Assembly (NCBI GenBank): GCA_030426685.1
Contig: JAUHYC010000013.1
Location: 1-64,000 of the forward strand
Length of the DNA: 64,000 nt
Direction of reading: 5' to 3'
DNA from: Alphaproteobacteria bacterium
GTDB lineage: Bacteria > Pseudomonadota > Alphaproteobacteria > Rhodobacterales > Rhodobacteraceae
The notes under the pieces were generated by a model. The model saw only the letters and a program-made list of their open reading frames with translations. It was not told the origin of the DNA and searched no databases. The translations under genes and the position numbers were made by a program. This document shows positions 1 through 9,344 of the stretch, one piece after another. How positions within the stretch are numbered: the first letter of the stretch is position 1; each line of letters begins with the position of its first letter.

Positions 1-424
1 ACACATCACCTTTCTGCAGACCAACCATCGCCAGATAGATCGGGCTTTGGGTTGAGATTCCCATGTAGGTCTTGCCGTCGACTTCGAAACGGGTGGTCGA
101 AACACAGACGACAAAGCGGCGATTGTTAAACTTGATAACGGCCCCCGGCTGTACCGTATCGGTGACGCTGAAATCGGTGTTTTCGATCACATCGATCTTG
201 GCGTGGTGGGCATGCACCGGCGCATCAAAGGCCGCAGCCAGATCAGCATTCTCGCGCGATGCGGCGATGTCGTCTTTGTCGTGCCCTTCGCGGTCATCCA
301 ACTGCGAGTCTTTCAGAAAAGCATCATAATGGGCCTGCGCCGTTGCCAGTTCCTGTTCTTCCAAAGACATCAGGTGATCGATGATGGCTTTCTTGCGGGT
401 GGCGGGGTCTGTTTGGCCGGTCAT
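1..424 (-). CDS. GreA/GreB-family C-terminal-domain protein (3' end outside window)
   Basis: I translated this from the minus strand. It starts at ATG 424 with an AAGGA-like ribosome site about 9 nt upstream and is still open at base 1, giving 141 codons. The protein begins MTGQTDPATRKKAIIDHLMS, has an acidic helical N-terminal part, then a beta-rich part (PGAVIKFNNRRFVVCVSTT, then GISTQSPIYLAMVGLQKGD). The latter resembles the FKBP-like C-terminal domain of transcript-cleavage factors GreA/GreB, where late sequence reads SP.G.AL.G...GD. The coiled-coil N-domain of true GreA is not obvious, so this is probably the Gre-like domain protein seen in many roseobacters rather than GreA itself. An RNA-polymerase-associated role is an inference from the family. 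The ending is unknown because the gene leaves the window. Confidence 0.6.
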   Translation of the reverse strand, partial: MTGQTDPATRKKAIIDHLMSLEEQELATAQAHYDAFLKDSQLDDREGHDKDDIAASRENADLAAAFDAPVHAHHAKIDVIENTDFSVTDTVQPGAVIKFNNRRFVVCVSTTRFEVDGKTYMGISTQSPIYLAMVGLQKGDV

Positions 425-500
425 CCAACGTGGTCCTTTGCATACGCTATTTGGTATAGGTTGGGGCTGAGGCTGATCGATTGCAACAGCTATCTGTCGC

Positions 501-956
501 TCAGATCAACAGGCTGGCCGCGCCTTCGTGACGCAGCAGCGCCACCTTGGTCTCGATCCCGCCATCGCCTGAGAAACCGCCTAATCCGGTCGCTGACAGT
601 ACCCGGTGGCACGGAATGATCACCGGAATCGGGTTCGCGCCACAGGCCTGCCCAACCGGCTGTGCGGGTTGGCCCAATTGTTTGGCTATGTCACCATAGG
701 TGAGCGTCTCGCCGAACGGGATGGCGAACATGATCTCGCAGACCTGTCGCTGGAACTCCGACCCTGTAACTGCATAGGGTAGATCGAATTGCTGCAACTG
801 ACCCTGGTCATAAGCCCGCATCTGCGCGGCAGCTTCTTTCAACAGGGGTGTTTCCCTTCCCGCGTCCCGACCATCCCAGACCAGACGGGTGATGGCCCCG
901 TCTGTCTCTTCAATCCCAAGTCGTCCGAACCGGGTATCCACTGCAATCATCGGCAT
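501..956 (-). CDS. ogt: Methylated-DNA--protein-cysteine methyltransferase (Ogt type)
   Basis: Suicide DNA-repair protein that moves the alkyl group from O6-alkylguanine (or O4-alkylthymine) onto its own cysteine. The active-site motif PCHRV is present with the acceptor Cys at residue 116. The helix-turn-helix that holds the DNA lies just before it (FQRQVCEIMFAIPFGETLTYGDIA), and the C-terminal GGFSGDGGIETKVALLRHEG block is typical. At 151 residues it is the usual Ogt length and lacks an Ada N-domain. The frame is open 12 codons further upstream, but ATG 956 (MPMIAVDTRFG) fits the family; ATG 950 is an alternative. It lies downstream of ileS on the same strand, 120 bp away. Confidence 0.93.
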   Translation of the reverse strand: MPMIAVDTRFGRLGIEETDGAITRLVWDGRDAGRETPLLKEAAAQMRAYDQGQLQQFDLPYAVTGSEFQRQVCEIMFAIPFGETLTYGDIAKQLGQPAQPVGQACGANPIPVIIPCHRVLSATGLGGFSGDGGIETKVALLRHEGAASLLI

Positions 957-1030
957 GTCGCAATGCTCACAGCGTTTCGGGGCAAAGCGCAACCCCTGTC
1001 AGACTGCGCCCTGCATCTTCATCAGGGCAC

Positions 1031-1060
1031 GTGGCGGAGCCTTGCAACAAGCCCCGCCAC
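1031..1060 (-). terminator. Hairpin downstream of ileS, possible terminator
   Basis: The arms GTGGCGGAGC (1031-1040) and GCCCCGCCAC (1051-1060) are inverted repeats with one mismatch, around a 10-nt loop. It sits 19 nt past the ileS stop codon. There is no U-tract on either side, so if it ends transcription it is an atypical or Rho-assisted site, or simply an mRNA 3'-end structure. Confidence 0.35.
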
Positions 1061-1078
1061 ACGCAACCCCGAGATGCG

Positions 1079-3988
1079 TTATCCCAACGCCTCATCACAG
1101 CGCCCACATACGGCCTTATGCGCGTGGCGCCCGACATCCGGCAGGATCTTCCAGCAGCGCTGACATTTCGCACCATCAGCCTTTTCGAACACGACTCCGA
1201 TGCCATCGATCTCAGGCACGCGGAATGCCTCCGCCGGGGCCGGGTCACCGGTAACCGTCAGGCCGGAGGTGATGCACATATCGTCCACGTCGAATGTCGC
1301 CAACAGATCGCGGGTGTCGGCGTCTTCGACATGCACAATCGGCGCAGCCTCAAGGCTGGAACCGATCACCTTGTCCTGACGCTGGATTTCCAGCGCTGCG
1401 GTCACCGCACGGCGGACACGACGCACCTTGGCCATGTCGGTTTCCAATGCTTCATCCCACCAGTCGGCGGGCGTATCCGGGAAATCGACCAGATGGACTG
1501 AGCTGTCATCTGCCGGGAAACGCTCCAGCCAGACCTCTTCCATCGTGAAGACCAGAACCGGCGCCAGCCATGTTGTCAGGCGGTGGAACAGGATATCCAG
1601 AACGGTCCGCGCCGCACGGCGGCGCAGGCTGTCGCCGTCGCAATAGAGCGCATCCTTGCGGACGTCGAAGTAGAAGGACGACAGATCAACCGTTGCAAAG
1701 GTGAACACAGCACTGAATACACCCTGGAAGTCGAAGGCGGCATAGCCCTTGCGCACCTGATCATCCAGCTCCGCGAGACGGCTGAGCACCCAGCGTTCCA
1801 AACGCGGCATATCCGCCGGATCAACGCGATCAGCCTCGGTGAAATCAGCCAGCGAGCCCAGCATGAACCGCATGGTGTTGCGCAGACGGCGATAGCTGTC
1901 GGCGGTGCCTTTCAGGATTTCCGGCCCGATCCGCTGGTCGGCGGTATAATCGGTCTGAGCCACCCAAAGGCGCAGAATATCGGCGCCGTATTGCTTGACG
2001 ACCTCTTCCGGCACGATGGTGTTGCCCAGTGATTTGGACATCTTGTTGCCCTTGGCGTCCAGCGTGAAGCCGTGGGTCACCACGTTGCGATAGGGCGCGC
2101 GACCCTTGGTGCCGCAAGCCTGCAGCATCGAGGAATGGAACCACCCACGGTGTTGGTCGGTGCCTTCCATGTAGACATCGGCGATGCCGTCTTCGGTGCC
2201 ATCCTCACGGTCGCGCAGAACGAAAGCGTGGGTCGAGCCTGAGTCGAACCAAACGTCCAGCACGTCAAAGACCTGATCGTAGTCGTCCGGGTTGGCGATA
2301 CCATCGAGGATCTTCTCTTTGAACCCGTCGGCGTACCAGACGTCTGCGCCATCCTTCTCGAACGCCGCTTTGATGCGCGCGTTAAGCTCCTCGTTGCGCA
2401 GCAGGTATTCCGCGTCGGTGGGCAAAGCGCCCTTCTTTGTGAAGCAGGTCAGCGGCACGCCCCAGGCGCGCTGACGGGACAGAACCCAGTCCGGGCGCGC
2501 CTCGATCATCGAATACAGGCGGTTGCGGCCCGTCTGCGGTGTCCACTTCACCAACTCGTCAATTGACCGCAGCGCGCGTTCACGGATGGTGTCGCCCATC
2601 TCACCCATGCCGTCGTCCAGCTTGCGGTCGACCGAGGCAAACCACTGCGGCGTGTTGCGATAGATGATCGGAGCTTTCGAGCGCCAGGAATGCGGATAGC
2701 TGTGCTTGATCTTGCCACGCGCCAGCAGCCCGCCGACCTCGGCAAGCTTGTCGATGACGACCTTGTTCGCATCACCCTCGCCGCCCTTGCGGGACAAGAT
2801 GTATTTGCCGCCAAAGAACGGCAGATCAGCACGGAACGCGCCATCGTCCATTACGTTGTAAGTGATGACCTGTTCCAGCATGCCCAAATCGCGGTAAAGC
2901 TCGAATTCCTCCATGCCGTGCGACGGTGCACAATGGACAAAGCCGGTGCCTTCGGTATCGGTCACGAAGTCGGCGGCGCGGAAGTCGCGGATATCATCCC
3001 ATTCGCCATTGCCACCCTCGGCCCCGGCCAGCGGGTGGGTCAGTTGGATCTTGGCCAGATCCTCCTGCGATACATCACACAGACGGCGGTACATCGAGTC
3101 ATCCAGACGGGCGCGCGCAAACACATCTGCCGCGCGATTATCCGCCAGCAGATAGCGCTCACCGATCCGCGCCCAACATTCCTCAGGGCGACCCGTGACT
3201 TCATAAAGTCCGTAGGAGATATCCTCGCCATAGACGACCGCCTTGTTCGACGGCATGGTCCACGGTGTGGTGGTCCAGATCACCACATAGGCGTTGTCCA
3301 GCGTCACATCGCCGGTGTTCACAACCTTGAACTTCACCCAGATGGTGAAGCTTTCCTTGTCGTGATACTCGACCTCGGCCTCGGCCAGAGCGGTCTTCTC
3401 GATGGGCGACCACATCACGGGTTTCGAGCCCTGATAGAGCGTACCGTTCATCAGGAACTTCATGAACTCGTCGGCGATGACGGCTTCGGCGTGATAGTCC
3501 ATGGTGATGTAGGGATCGGGCCAGTTGCCAGTGATGCCCAGACGCTTGAACTCTTCACGCTGGATGTCGATCCAGCCTTCGGCGAACTTGCGGCATTCCT
3601 GACGGAAGTCGACGATGTTCACCTCGTCCTTGTTCTTGCCCTTCTTGCGGTACTGTTCCTCGATCTTCCATTCGATGGGCAGACCGTGGCAGTCCCAGCC
3701 GGGCACATAACGCGAGTCAAAACCCATCATCTGGTGCGACCGCACGATCATGTCCTTGATGGTCTTGTTCAGCGCGTGGCCGATATGCAGGTGGCCGTTG
3801 GCATAGGGTGGGCCATCATGCAGGGTGAAAGGCTTCCGGCCCTCTTTCTCGCGCAGGCGGTCATAGACGCCAATCTTTTCCCAGCGCTCCAGCCATGCGG
3901 GCTCGCGCTTGGGCAGGCCTGCGCGCATCGGGAAATCAGTCTTGGGCAGGTTCAGCGTGTCTTTGTAGTCGGGTGTCTCGGCGCACAT
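1079..3988 (-). CDS. ileS: Isoleucyl-tRNA synthetase
   Basis: Cytoplasmic class Ia aminoacyl-tRNA synthetase charging tRNA-Ile. The protein is 969 residues, normal for bacterial IleRS. The HIGH motif is HLHIGH (66-71) in the context GPPYANGHLHIGHALNK. The KMSKS loop occurs near residue 650 (GNKMSKSLGN). The large CP1 editing insertion lies between them, with the WTTTPWT signature. The C-terminal zinc-binding module has two Cys pairs (CQRCW and CGRCD), so it is the bacterial zinc-bearing type. The start ATG 3988 has GAGGA nine bases upstream. No T-box-like leader is visible in the 163-bp upstream gap. Confidence 0.98.
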   Translation of the reverse strand: MCAETPDYKDTLNLPKTDFPMRAGLPKREPAWLERWEKIGVYDRLREKEGRKPFTLHDGPPYANGHLHIGHALNKTIKDMIVRSHQMMGFDSRYVPGWDCHGLPIEWKIEEQYRKKGKNKDEVNIVDFRQECRKFAEGWIDIQREEFKRLGITGNWPDPYITMDYHAEAVIADEFMKFLMNGTLYQGSKPVMWSPIEKTALAEAEVEYHDKESFTIWVKFKVVNTGDVTLDNAYVVIWTTTPWTMPSNKAVVYGEDISYGLYEVTGRPEECWARIGERYLLADNRAADVFARARLDDSMYRRLCDVSQEDLAKIQLTHPLAGAEGGNGEWDDIRDFRAADFVTDTEGTGFVHCAPSHGMEEFELYRDLGMLEQVITYNVMDDGAFRADLPFFGGKYILSRKGGEGDANKVVIDKLAEVGGLLARGKIKHSYPHSWRSKAPIIYRNTPQWFASVDRKLDDGMGEMGDTIRERALRSIDELVKWTPQTGRNRLYSMIEARPDWVLSRQRAWGVPLTCFTKKGALPTDAEYLLRNEELNARIKAAFEKDGADVWYADGFKEKILDGIANPDDYDQVFDVLDVWFDSGSTHAFVLRDREDGTEDGIADVYMEGTDQHRGWFHSSMLQACGTKGRAPYRNVVTHGFTLDAKGNKMSKSLGNTIVPEEVVKQYGADILRLWVAQTDYTADQRIGPEILKGTADSYRRLRNTMRFMLGSLADFTEADRVDPADMPRLERWVLSRLAELDDQVRKGYAAFDFQGVFSAVFTFATVDLSSFYFDVRKDALYCDGDSLRRRAARTVLDILFHRLTTWLAPVLVFTMEEVWLERFPADDSSVHLVDFPDTPADWWDEALETDMAKVRRVRRAVTAALEIQRQDKVIGSSLEAAPIVHVEDADTRDLLATFDVDDMCITSGLTVTGDPAPAEAFRVPEIDGIGVVFEKADGAKCQRCWKILPDVGRHAHKAVCGRCDEALG

Positions 3989-4151
3989 TTGGGGCGTCCT
4001 CAGGATGTTCTGGTCGTGTTCGGATCGAAGCGGTCAGTGCGATAACTCAAGCACCTTTGCCCGGCGTCTCGCGATATCAGAGCGCCGGGGATATAATTCG
4101 AATAATGATGGCCAGACGGTCAAACATGCGGGGCTTATAAGACGCCTGTTG

Positions 4152-6854
4152 CTAATGGTCCAGAGGTTCCGCCCCCTGCGGCGAATGGCGCAGCGATGCC
4201 CAGCGGTTGAGCCACGCCAGCCCCGCCAGTGCGAGGCCCAGCGCCAGCAGCGAAAAGACCCGGATCAACCCACCCAGACCGGCAATATCGATCAGAAAGA
4301 CCTTGGCAACCGCAAGCCCGATCACCGCCAGCCCGGCTTTGCGCATCAGATTGGAGCGACGCGCCAGGGACTGATAGAACAGCGCACCTCCGACCACCAG
4401 CAGGGTTATCGTATAGGTGTATAGCTCGGGTTGGGTGACCCCGTTGCCCTCATACATTCCACCTGCACCCTGCCAAACGTGACGGATCGCCAGCCCCAGC
4501 CAGACGGAGGACAGAACAACGGTCGCCCCATAGCTGACCTGCCTCAGCAAGACCGGCATCGTGGTAATGCGCCACGCTGAAAACCCGATGGCCAGCGCAG
4601 GTAGAAGATATGCCACCGCCAGAGTATTCAGAACCGGAGGACCCAGTACCGGGTCAGCGAACGGATTGAGAAGCGGGTTAGCCTCTGACAGAGATTGCGC
4701 CAGCCGGGCCACGCCATTTGCAGCGAAAATGGCAGCCAGCAGGTATCGCGCATAATTCAGTTTACCGCCAAGCTCGAACCGCTGCACCTGCGCGTAAGCC
4801 AACAGCAACCAGATCACCGCCAGCAGACCCAGCCCCCAGTGACTGTCATCTGCACCACCCTCATCGAACCACTCGAGCCAACGCAACAGCAGGAGTGAGA
4901 GCAAGACACCGGCAGCTGCCCAGGCGGCGCTTTCCAGCAGCAGCGTGGCAATCGGGCGGTTCAGCGGTTTCAACAGGACCCAGCCCGCAACGAACCCGAC
5001 CAGCGAGGCGGCATAGACCAACGTCATCTCAACCAGCGGAGCGGCGCTGGCCCAATCCAGACCCGGCTCCAGCACCAGCCGGAACGTCACCGTTAACACT
5101 CCAGCCCAGATGAACCAGCTCATCGGTGGCAGGTTGAAGCGCCGATCCAACGCCGCGGCCACGACGATCATGACAACCAATGCCACGGTCAGCGCCGCGG
5201 AACTGAGCACGATGATGCAGGCAAAGCTCAGGCAGGACAGCGCAGAGAGCGTAGCCAGTGCAGGGCGCATCCGGTTGTCGCCATCAACCCGCGCAAACCG
5301 CTCGGCCAGAACAACCATTATCGCACCCAGCCCAACGGCATGCAGGGCCCATGGATAGGCCCCGATTACACCGGACGGGCGCCAGCCGAGCTCGAGCGCT
5401 ATGGCCAGCAGCGGGGCGAACAGTGCCGAAGCTCCGGCCCACAGAACGGAGTAACGCCCTCCTTTGAATGACCGCCATGCCGCCAACAATGTGATCAGAG
5501 CCCCCAGCGCGACCAACACAGGTACAACCATCGGGAAATCCGCTTCGGCAGTTTCCACGTAGGTTCCGGCAAAGGCGAGCAGGGCCGCGCCATTGTCCAG
5601 ACCGTGTATCAGCACAAACCAGATCAGGCCCAGCGCTGGCAACACAGCCACATCCTGCAGTGCCCGTGCATCTTTGGCCCATAGCATCAGCGCCATCGTC
5701 AGCCCGGTAAGCAGAGCGACGCCCAGCCAGAACTCATCAGTCGAGTCCGCCCAGTGCAGTGACAGGATTGCCGAACTGACGGCGACCGCTCCAAAAGCCA
5801 GCCGGGTTGGAAACTCAGGCCACGGGTCACCTTTCCGGCGTTGCACCATCTCTGCAATCATCGGGCCAGTGTGGTCGGGCAGCAGACGGCGGACAGGTAT
5901 CGCGATGGCGATCAGAGAAAACGCTGTCACGCAGGTCAGATATCCCGGCTCAGTCATCGGCGAGGACAGCACCAGCAAAAACGCAGCCCCATAGGCGCCC
6001 ACGAGCGTCAATACCGAGATCCAGGCCCACCGCCGGACTGTGTCGACACCAAGACCCAGAACGGCGATCACGAAGAAATAGCCATACAGCCAGGTCGGAT
6101 CTTCAGATGACCCGCCAACGACAAACGGTGCTGCAAAGGCTCCGATCAACCCCACCGCCGCCAGAAGCGGGCCGTGAAACCAACCCAGCACCAACCCGAT
6201 CAGGGCAATGGTGACCATGCCGGCCAATGCCGTTTCAGGGCCGATCAGGTCATAAAGCTGGCGCGCAGCCAGAATGGCCCCAAACAGGGTAACCAGCCCC
6301 GCACCGGAAAAGACCGAAGGCAGATAGGCCGTGGCTGCGCTTTCTTCATCCCCAAACCGCCGCCGCACGACTTCACCGGCCGCGATCAGAGCCGCGCCAA
6401 ATCCCAGCGCGGCGATCACACGGGCGGTGGGGGGCAACAATCCGTTCTCGACCCCGTACTGCACCAGAAATATCCCCGCCAGTGCGAGCGACAGTGCCGA
6501 TACGGCATAAAACCAGTTCTCGCGCATCCAGGCACCCAACGCAGCAAACCGGTCTTGGCGCAGAACGATGGCTGCGGGATTGTCATCGTTCCTCTGGAAC
6601 TGCGACTCATCCTCCGATGCAGGCACCGTGGGTTGCGATGCCTTGGCCCTCAACCACGGCCCGGATTTGCGTTCGGCACGTTCCGGTCCTGGAGGCGCCG
6701 TGACCTCAGGCGGGGTGTCTGGTGCTTGCCCGGCCAACTGACGCTCCAGCTGTTCAACCCGTTTGCGCAATCGCGATTGGCCAATCAACAGCGCGATGAT
6801 CGAGACGGGAATGGCCAGTACGATCAGGCCAATAAGGGCGAGCAAGGATTCCAA
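4152..6854 (-). CDS. DUF2339 large integral membrane protein
   Basis: A 900-residue polytopic membrane protein of unknown function. It starts with one N-terminal transmembrane helix, then a short coiled coil (RLRKRVEQLERQLAG, roughly residues 29-43) and a Pro/Glu-rich linker to about residue 105. The rest is a dense series of probably more than 20 hydrophobic helices ending near residue 880. This layout is typical of DUF2339 (predicted membrane protein, COG5373). The start codon is TTG at 6854; it is supported by a perfect GGAGG six bases upstream and there is no ATG near it. It may share a transcript with the broken DUF2269/SDR genes upstream, but the 88-bp gap to that remnant leaves this open. 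No enzymatic motif could be recognised. Confidence 0.85.
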   Translation of the reverse strand: MESLLALIGLIVLAIPVSIIALLIGQSRLRKRVEQLERQLAGQAPDTPPEVTAPPGPERAERKSGPWLRAKASQPTVPASEDESQFQRNDDNPAAIVLRQDRFAALGAWMRENWFYAVSALSLALAGIFLVQYGVENGLLPPTARVIAALGFGAALIAAGEVVRRRFGDEESAATAYLPSVFSGAGLVTLFGAILAARQLYDLIGPETALAGMVTIALIGLVLGWFHGPLLAAVGLIGAFAAPFVVGGSSEDPTWLYGYFFVIAVLGLGVDTVRRWAWISVLTLVGAYGAAFLLVLSSPMTEPGYLTCVTAFSLIAIAIPVRRLLPDHTGPMIAEMVQRRKGDPWPEFPTRLAFGAVAVSSAILSLHWADSTDEFWLGVALLTGLTMALMLWAKDARALQDVAVLPALGLIWFVLIHGLDNGAALLAFAGTYVETAEADFPMVVPVLVALGALITLLAAWRSFKGGRYSVLWAGASALFAPLLAIALELGWRPSGVIGAYPWALHAVGLGAIMVVLAERFARVDGDNRMRPALATLSALSCLSFACIIVLSSAALTVALVVMIVVAAALDRRFNLPPMSWFIWAGVLTVTFRLVLEPGLDWASAAPLVEMTLVYAASLVGFVAGWVLLKPLNRPIATLLLESAAWAAAGVLLSLLLLRWLEWFDEGGADDSHWGLGLLAVIWLLLAYAQVQRFELGGKLNYARYLLAAIFAANGVARLAQSLSEANPLLNPFADPVLGPPVLNTLAVAYLLPALAIGFSAWRITTMPVLLRQVSYGATVVLSSVWLGLAIRHVWQGAGGMYEGNGVTQPELYTYTITLLVVGGALFYQSLARRSNLMRKAGLAVIGLAVAKVFLIDIAGLGGLIRVFSLLALGLALAGLAWLNRWASLRHSPQGAEPLDH

Positions 6855-6942
6855 CCGAAACCTCCGGGTAGCGACGGATCATAACTATCGCGCAGGCGTC
6901 TGGGTTAATAGTCGGGAAATCCAGATGGATACCCGAAGTTGC

Positions 6943-7431
6943 TCAGGTAAGTTGCAAAAGCGCCAGATCGGGCCTTGCCAACATCAGCCAGAGGATCGTC
7001 AAAACCGCGACAAAGGCAGGAATTCCGCAGGCAAACCAGATCCGAAACAGGCGGTGTTACTCAGATGGCAGATCGATCTCTGAGGCCGCAGCGTATTGTG
7101 CATAGGATCGCAGCCGCATCTGTACCCAGACCACTGGCAACCAGAACAGTCCGGTCAGAATGTACAGAAGCAACGATGCCACAATCCAGCCCTCACCCAG
7201 CGACCAGCCCAGACGCCATGCCAAAAGAGCGCCCGTAACAGGTTGCACGATCACCGCCGTGGCCGTGAACAGCAGATCGGCCAAAACAACAATGCCCGCT
7301 GTATGGGCAATGATGAGGGTGTTAGCTGTACGATGCGCCATCAGCATGAAAAACGCGATCCCGGCACCGGTGCCGAGCAAGACGCATGCACCAATCACAT
7401 GCAGCCAACGCAGGATCAGGTCTAGCTCCAT
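6943..7431 (-). pseudogene. DUF2269 membrane protein interrupted by an in-frame TAA
   Basis: The first 124 codons (7431-7060) encode a small membrane protein of DUF2269 type (WLHVIGACVLLGTGAG, four helices), ending in SEIDLPSE followed by TAA at 7057-7059. Reading on in the same frame gives 37 more codons up to TGA 6943-6945, beginning HRLFRIWFACGIPAF and containing a further hydrophobic helix and an LARPD end, which is the expected last helix of the family. The TAA sits where a Tyr (TAC or TAT) would make one intact protein of about 162 residues. The simplest reading is a nonsense mutation or a sequence error. TAA is not a Sec or Pyl codon, so programmed recoding is unlikely. The start overlaps the upstream gene by ATGA, implying translational coupling. 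Confidence 0.8.
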
Positions 7432-8484
7432 CAGCGGTTCTCAAGCATTGGGATCGCGATCAGCGACAGAATGAGCGCGGGCAGGACCTTGACCAGAGGA
7501 CCCAGCGGATCAAGCCAGAGTTCGGGTATCACCAGAGTGGCGCTGATCAGGTAGAACGCTGCCACTGCCACCTGCACCAGGCAGGCTCGCAAAGCCCATG
7601 ACCGCAACAAAACCGCAAGCCCCAGTGCGATATCCACCATCGACCAGAACACGACACTTGTGCCCGCCGTATTGGCTGAACAGCCTGCGCAGGGGAGACT
7701 TCCACCCCAGCCACGTCAGTAGGTCCGCCACCGTCGCTAATGTTTTGGTCAGCACGGAAGGGATCGTTACCACCCAGCGCGCCGCAGGAAATCCGAGCCA
7801 CTGACGGGTTGCGGACAGGACCTGCGACAGCAGATGCGGAGAATCTTCGACCAGATCATAATCTCCCACCGGCGGACGGCCATGAATGGCCGATACAATC
7901 ACAGCGCACAAATCGTCCATTGAGACACATTGAACCGGCGTGTGTGGATAAGCGATGGGTTGGACAAACGGGACTGCCGCCAGCATGCGCAACAATGCCG
8001 TCCCGCCATAATCGCTCTGCCCAATGACGAGCCCAGGTCTATGCAGCCAAAGAGCTGCCCCGCTGGCAAGCAGCGCCGCGTCGCCCTCTGCCTTGGTGCG
8101 CATGAACGCGGTTGTGGCATCCGGTTCCGCGCCGATTGCCGAAATCTGAATGATTGCAATGCCCTTGTCCGCACAGGACTGCCCGAGCGCGGCAATCGCG
8201 GTATGGTGAACGGCCCGCAGGTCATCCTGCCCACCATCCTGCAGCGCCCCTGCACAGTTCACCACGACCCCGACATCGTCCAGCATTGCCAGCCAGTCAC
8301 TCGCAGTATCGAATTCACGCAGATCGCCCTGAAGCACTTCGACATCCGGCAGCACCCGACCAGCTGTTGGCAGATTCCGCACCAATCCCTTGACGGCGAA
8401 ACCCTCGGCCCGCAGGTGCCGCACGACCGACGCACCGATGAATCCGTAAGCGCCCAGGACCAATACGGATTTCCCTTCAAGCAT
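7431..8484 (-). pseudogene. NAD(P)-binding SDR-DoxX fusion protein, frame broken in the linker
   Basis: Starting at ATG 8484 (MLEGKSVLVLGAYGF) this reads as an extended SDR / complex I 39-kDa-like Rossmann protein: GAYGFIGASVVRHL nucleotide-binding loop, then SAIGAE and a late VQCVSMDDLC segment. After WKSPLRR (about 7690) the frame runs into low-complexity tail residues and stops at 7510. In another frame from about 7665 to 7431 a clean membrane segment appears (VVFWSMVDIALGLAVLLRSW to IPMLENR), which is the C-terminal half of a DoxX-like domain. Family proteins join an SDR domain to a full four-helix DoxX-like domain; here roughly 80-100 residues of the junction are missing and the frame is shifted. 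The distal end overlaps the DUF2269 start by 4 nt. A shortened functional SDR protein remains possible. Confidence 0.7.
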
Positions 8485-8579
8485 CAAATTCACGGATCTC
8501 ACTGAAGTTGTTTCACCCACCCTAGCCGATCAACTGCTGCGCACCATGTCCAAATACTATGCTGCGACACCATTGCCGC

Positions 8580-9290
8580 TCAGGGATGGAACAGCGAACC
8601 GACCCAATAGGCGATGCCCGCCGCTGCGCCTCCGATCAGCAGGGTCTCGGTTCCGGACCGCCACCAAGGCGCAAGCGACCAACGGCTTTTCATCGCGCCT
8701 ATGGCAAAGAACACACCCGCCGTCATCCACGCCGAAACCGTGAACGCACCCTCGAGCGACATCAGGAACGGAACAAGTGGAATCATCCCCGCGACCAGAA
8801 AGGCAAAGAATGTCGCCATGGCCGCCTTGAGCGGGTGTGGATCAACGCTTCCCAGCCCGTATTCTCCTTCGATCATCAGGTTGATCCAGTTGTCGTGGTT
8901 GGCGGTGATCGCCTCAGTAGCCTCATCCAGAACGTCGCCGGATAATCCTTTTTGCGCAAGGATCTCACGCACTTCGCTGCGTTCGCCGTCAGGGTAAAGA
9001 TCGATATGCCGTTCTTCGATGGCACGAATGCGGTGGATATTGTCGATCTCGGCCTTGGTGCCTGAATAGTTCCCCGCCGCCATGGAAAACCCATCCGCCA
9101 GCACGTTGGCCAAACCAAGCGCGACAATGACGAAAGGGGACAGTCCAGCCCCGGCAACTCCGGCAACAATGGCAAAAGTGGTGACGGACCCGTCGATCCC
9201 GCCATAGACCACATCGCGCAAAACCCCGCGCCCTGGCGGGGCGTTGATCCGCGCCGAAATCTCTTGCTGGCTGTGCCCGTGGTCGGTCAT
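8580..9290 (-). CDS. VIT1/CCC1-family Fe/Mn transporter
   Basis: Membrane transporter of the VIT/CCC1 family, which moves Fe2+ or Mn2+ out of the cytosol. The N-terminal helix pair contains the family signature LRDVVYGGIDGSVTTFA, then ANVLADGFSMAAGNY. A central hydrophilic metal-binding segment rich in Glu follows (residues about 75-130). The protein ends with three hydrophobic helices. At 236 residues it is the normal length. I chose ATG 9290 (MTDHGHSQQE) because GGGAG lies just upstream and the 15-codon extension is not family-like. It is 54 bp downstream of the YcjF-like gene, probably the last gene of that operon. Confidence 0.88.
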   Translation of the reverse strand: MTDHGHSQQEISARINAPPGRGVLRDVVYGGIDGSVTTFAIVAGVAGAGLSPFVIVALGLANVLADGFSMAAGNYSGTKAEIDNIHRIRAIEERHIDLYPDGERSEVREILAQKGLSGDVLDEATEAITANHDNWINLMIEGEYGLGSVDPHPLKAAMATFFAFLVAGMIPLVPFLMSLEGAFTVSAWMTAGVFFAIGAMKSRWSLAPWWRSGTETLLIGGAAAGIAYWVGSLFHP

Positions 9291-9344
9291 GGCTGGCTCC
9301 CATCTGTTTATGGGGGATCGGATTGGCGGGGGCATTGCGCCAGA

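Noticed and set aside
2690-4045. 451-codon open frame opposite ileS
   Set aside because: Antisense shadow of isoleucyl-tRNA synthetase; no ribosome site and no domain likeness.
7057-7059. Programmed stop-codon recoding in the DUF2269 gene
   Set aside because: The stop is TAA; known recoding for Sec uses TGA and for Pyl uses TAG, and no supporting structure is seen.
7431-7652. 73-codon frame as an independent membrane protein (GTG start)
   Set aside because: It corresponds to the second half of a DoxX-like domain normally fused to the upstream SDR protein, so it is better read as the displaced end of a broken gene.
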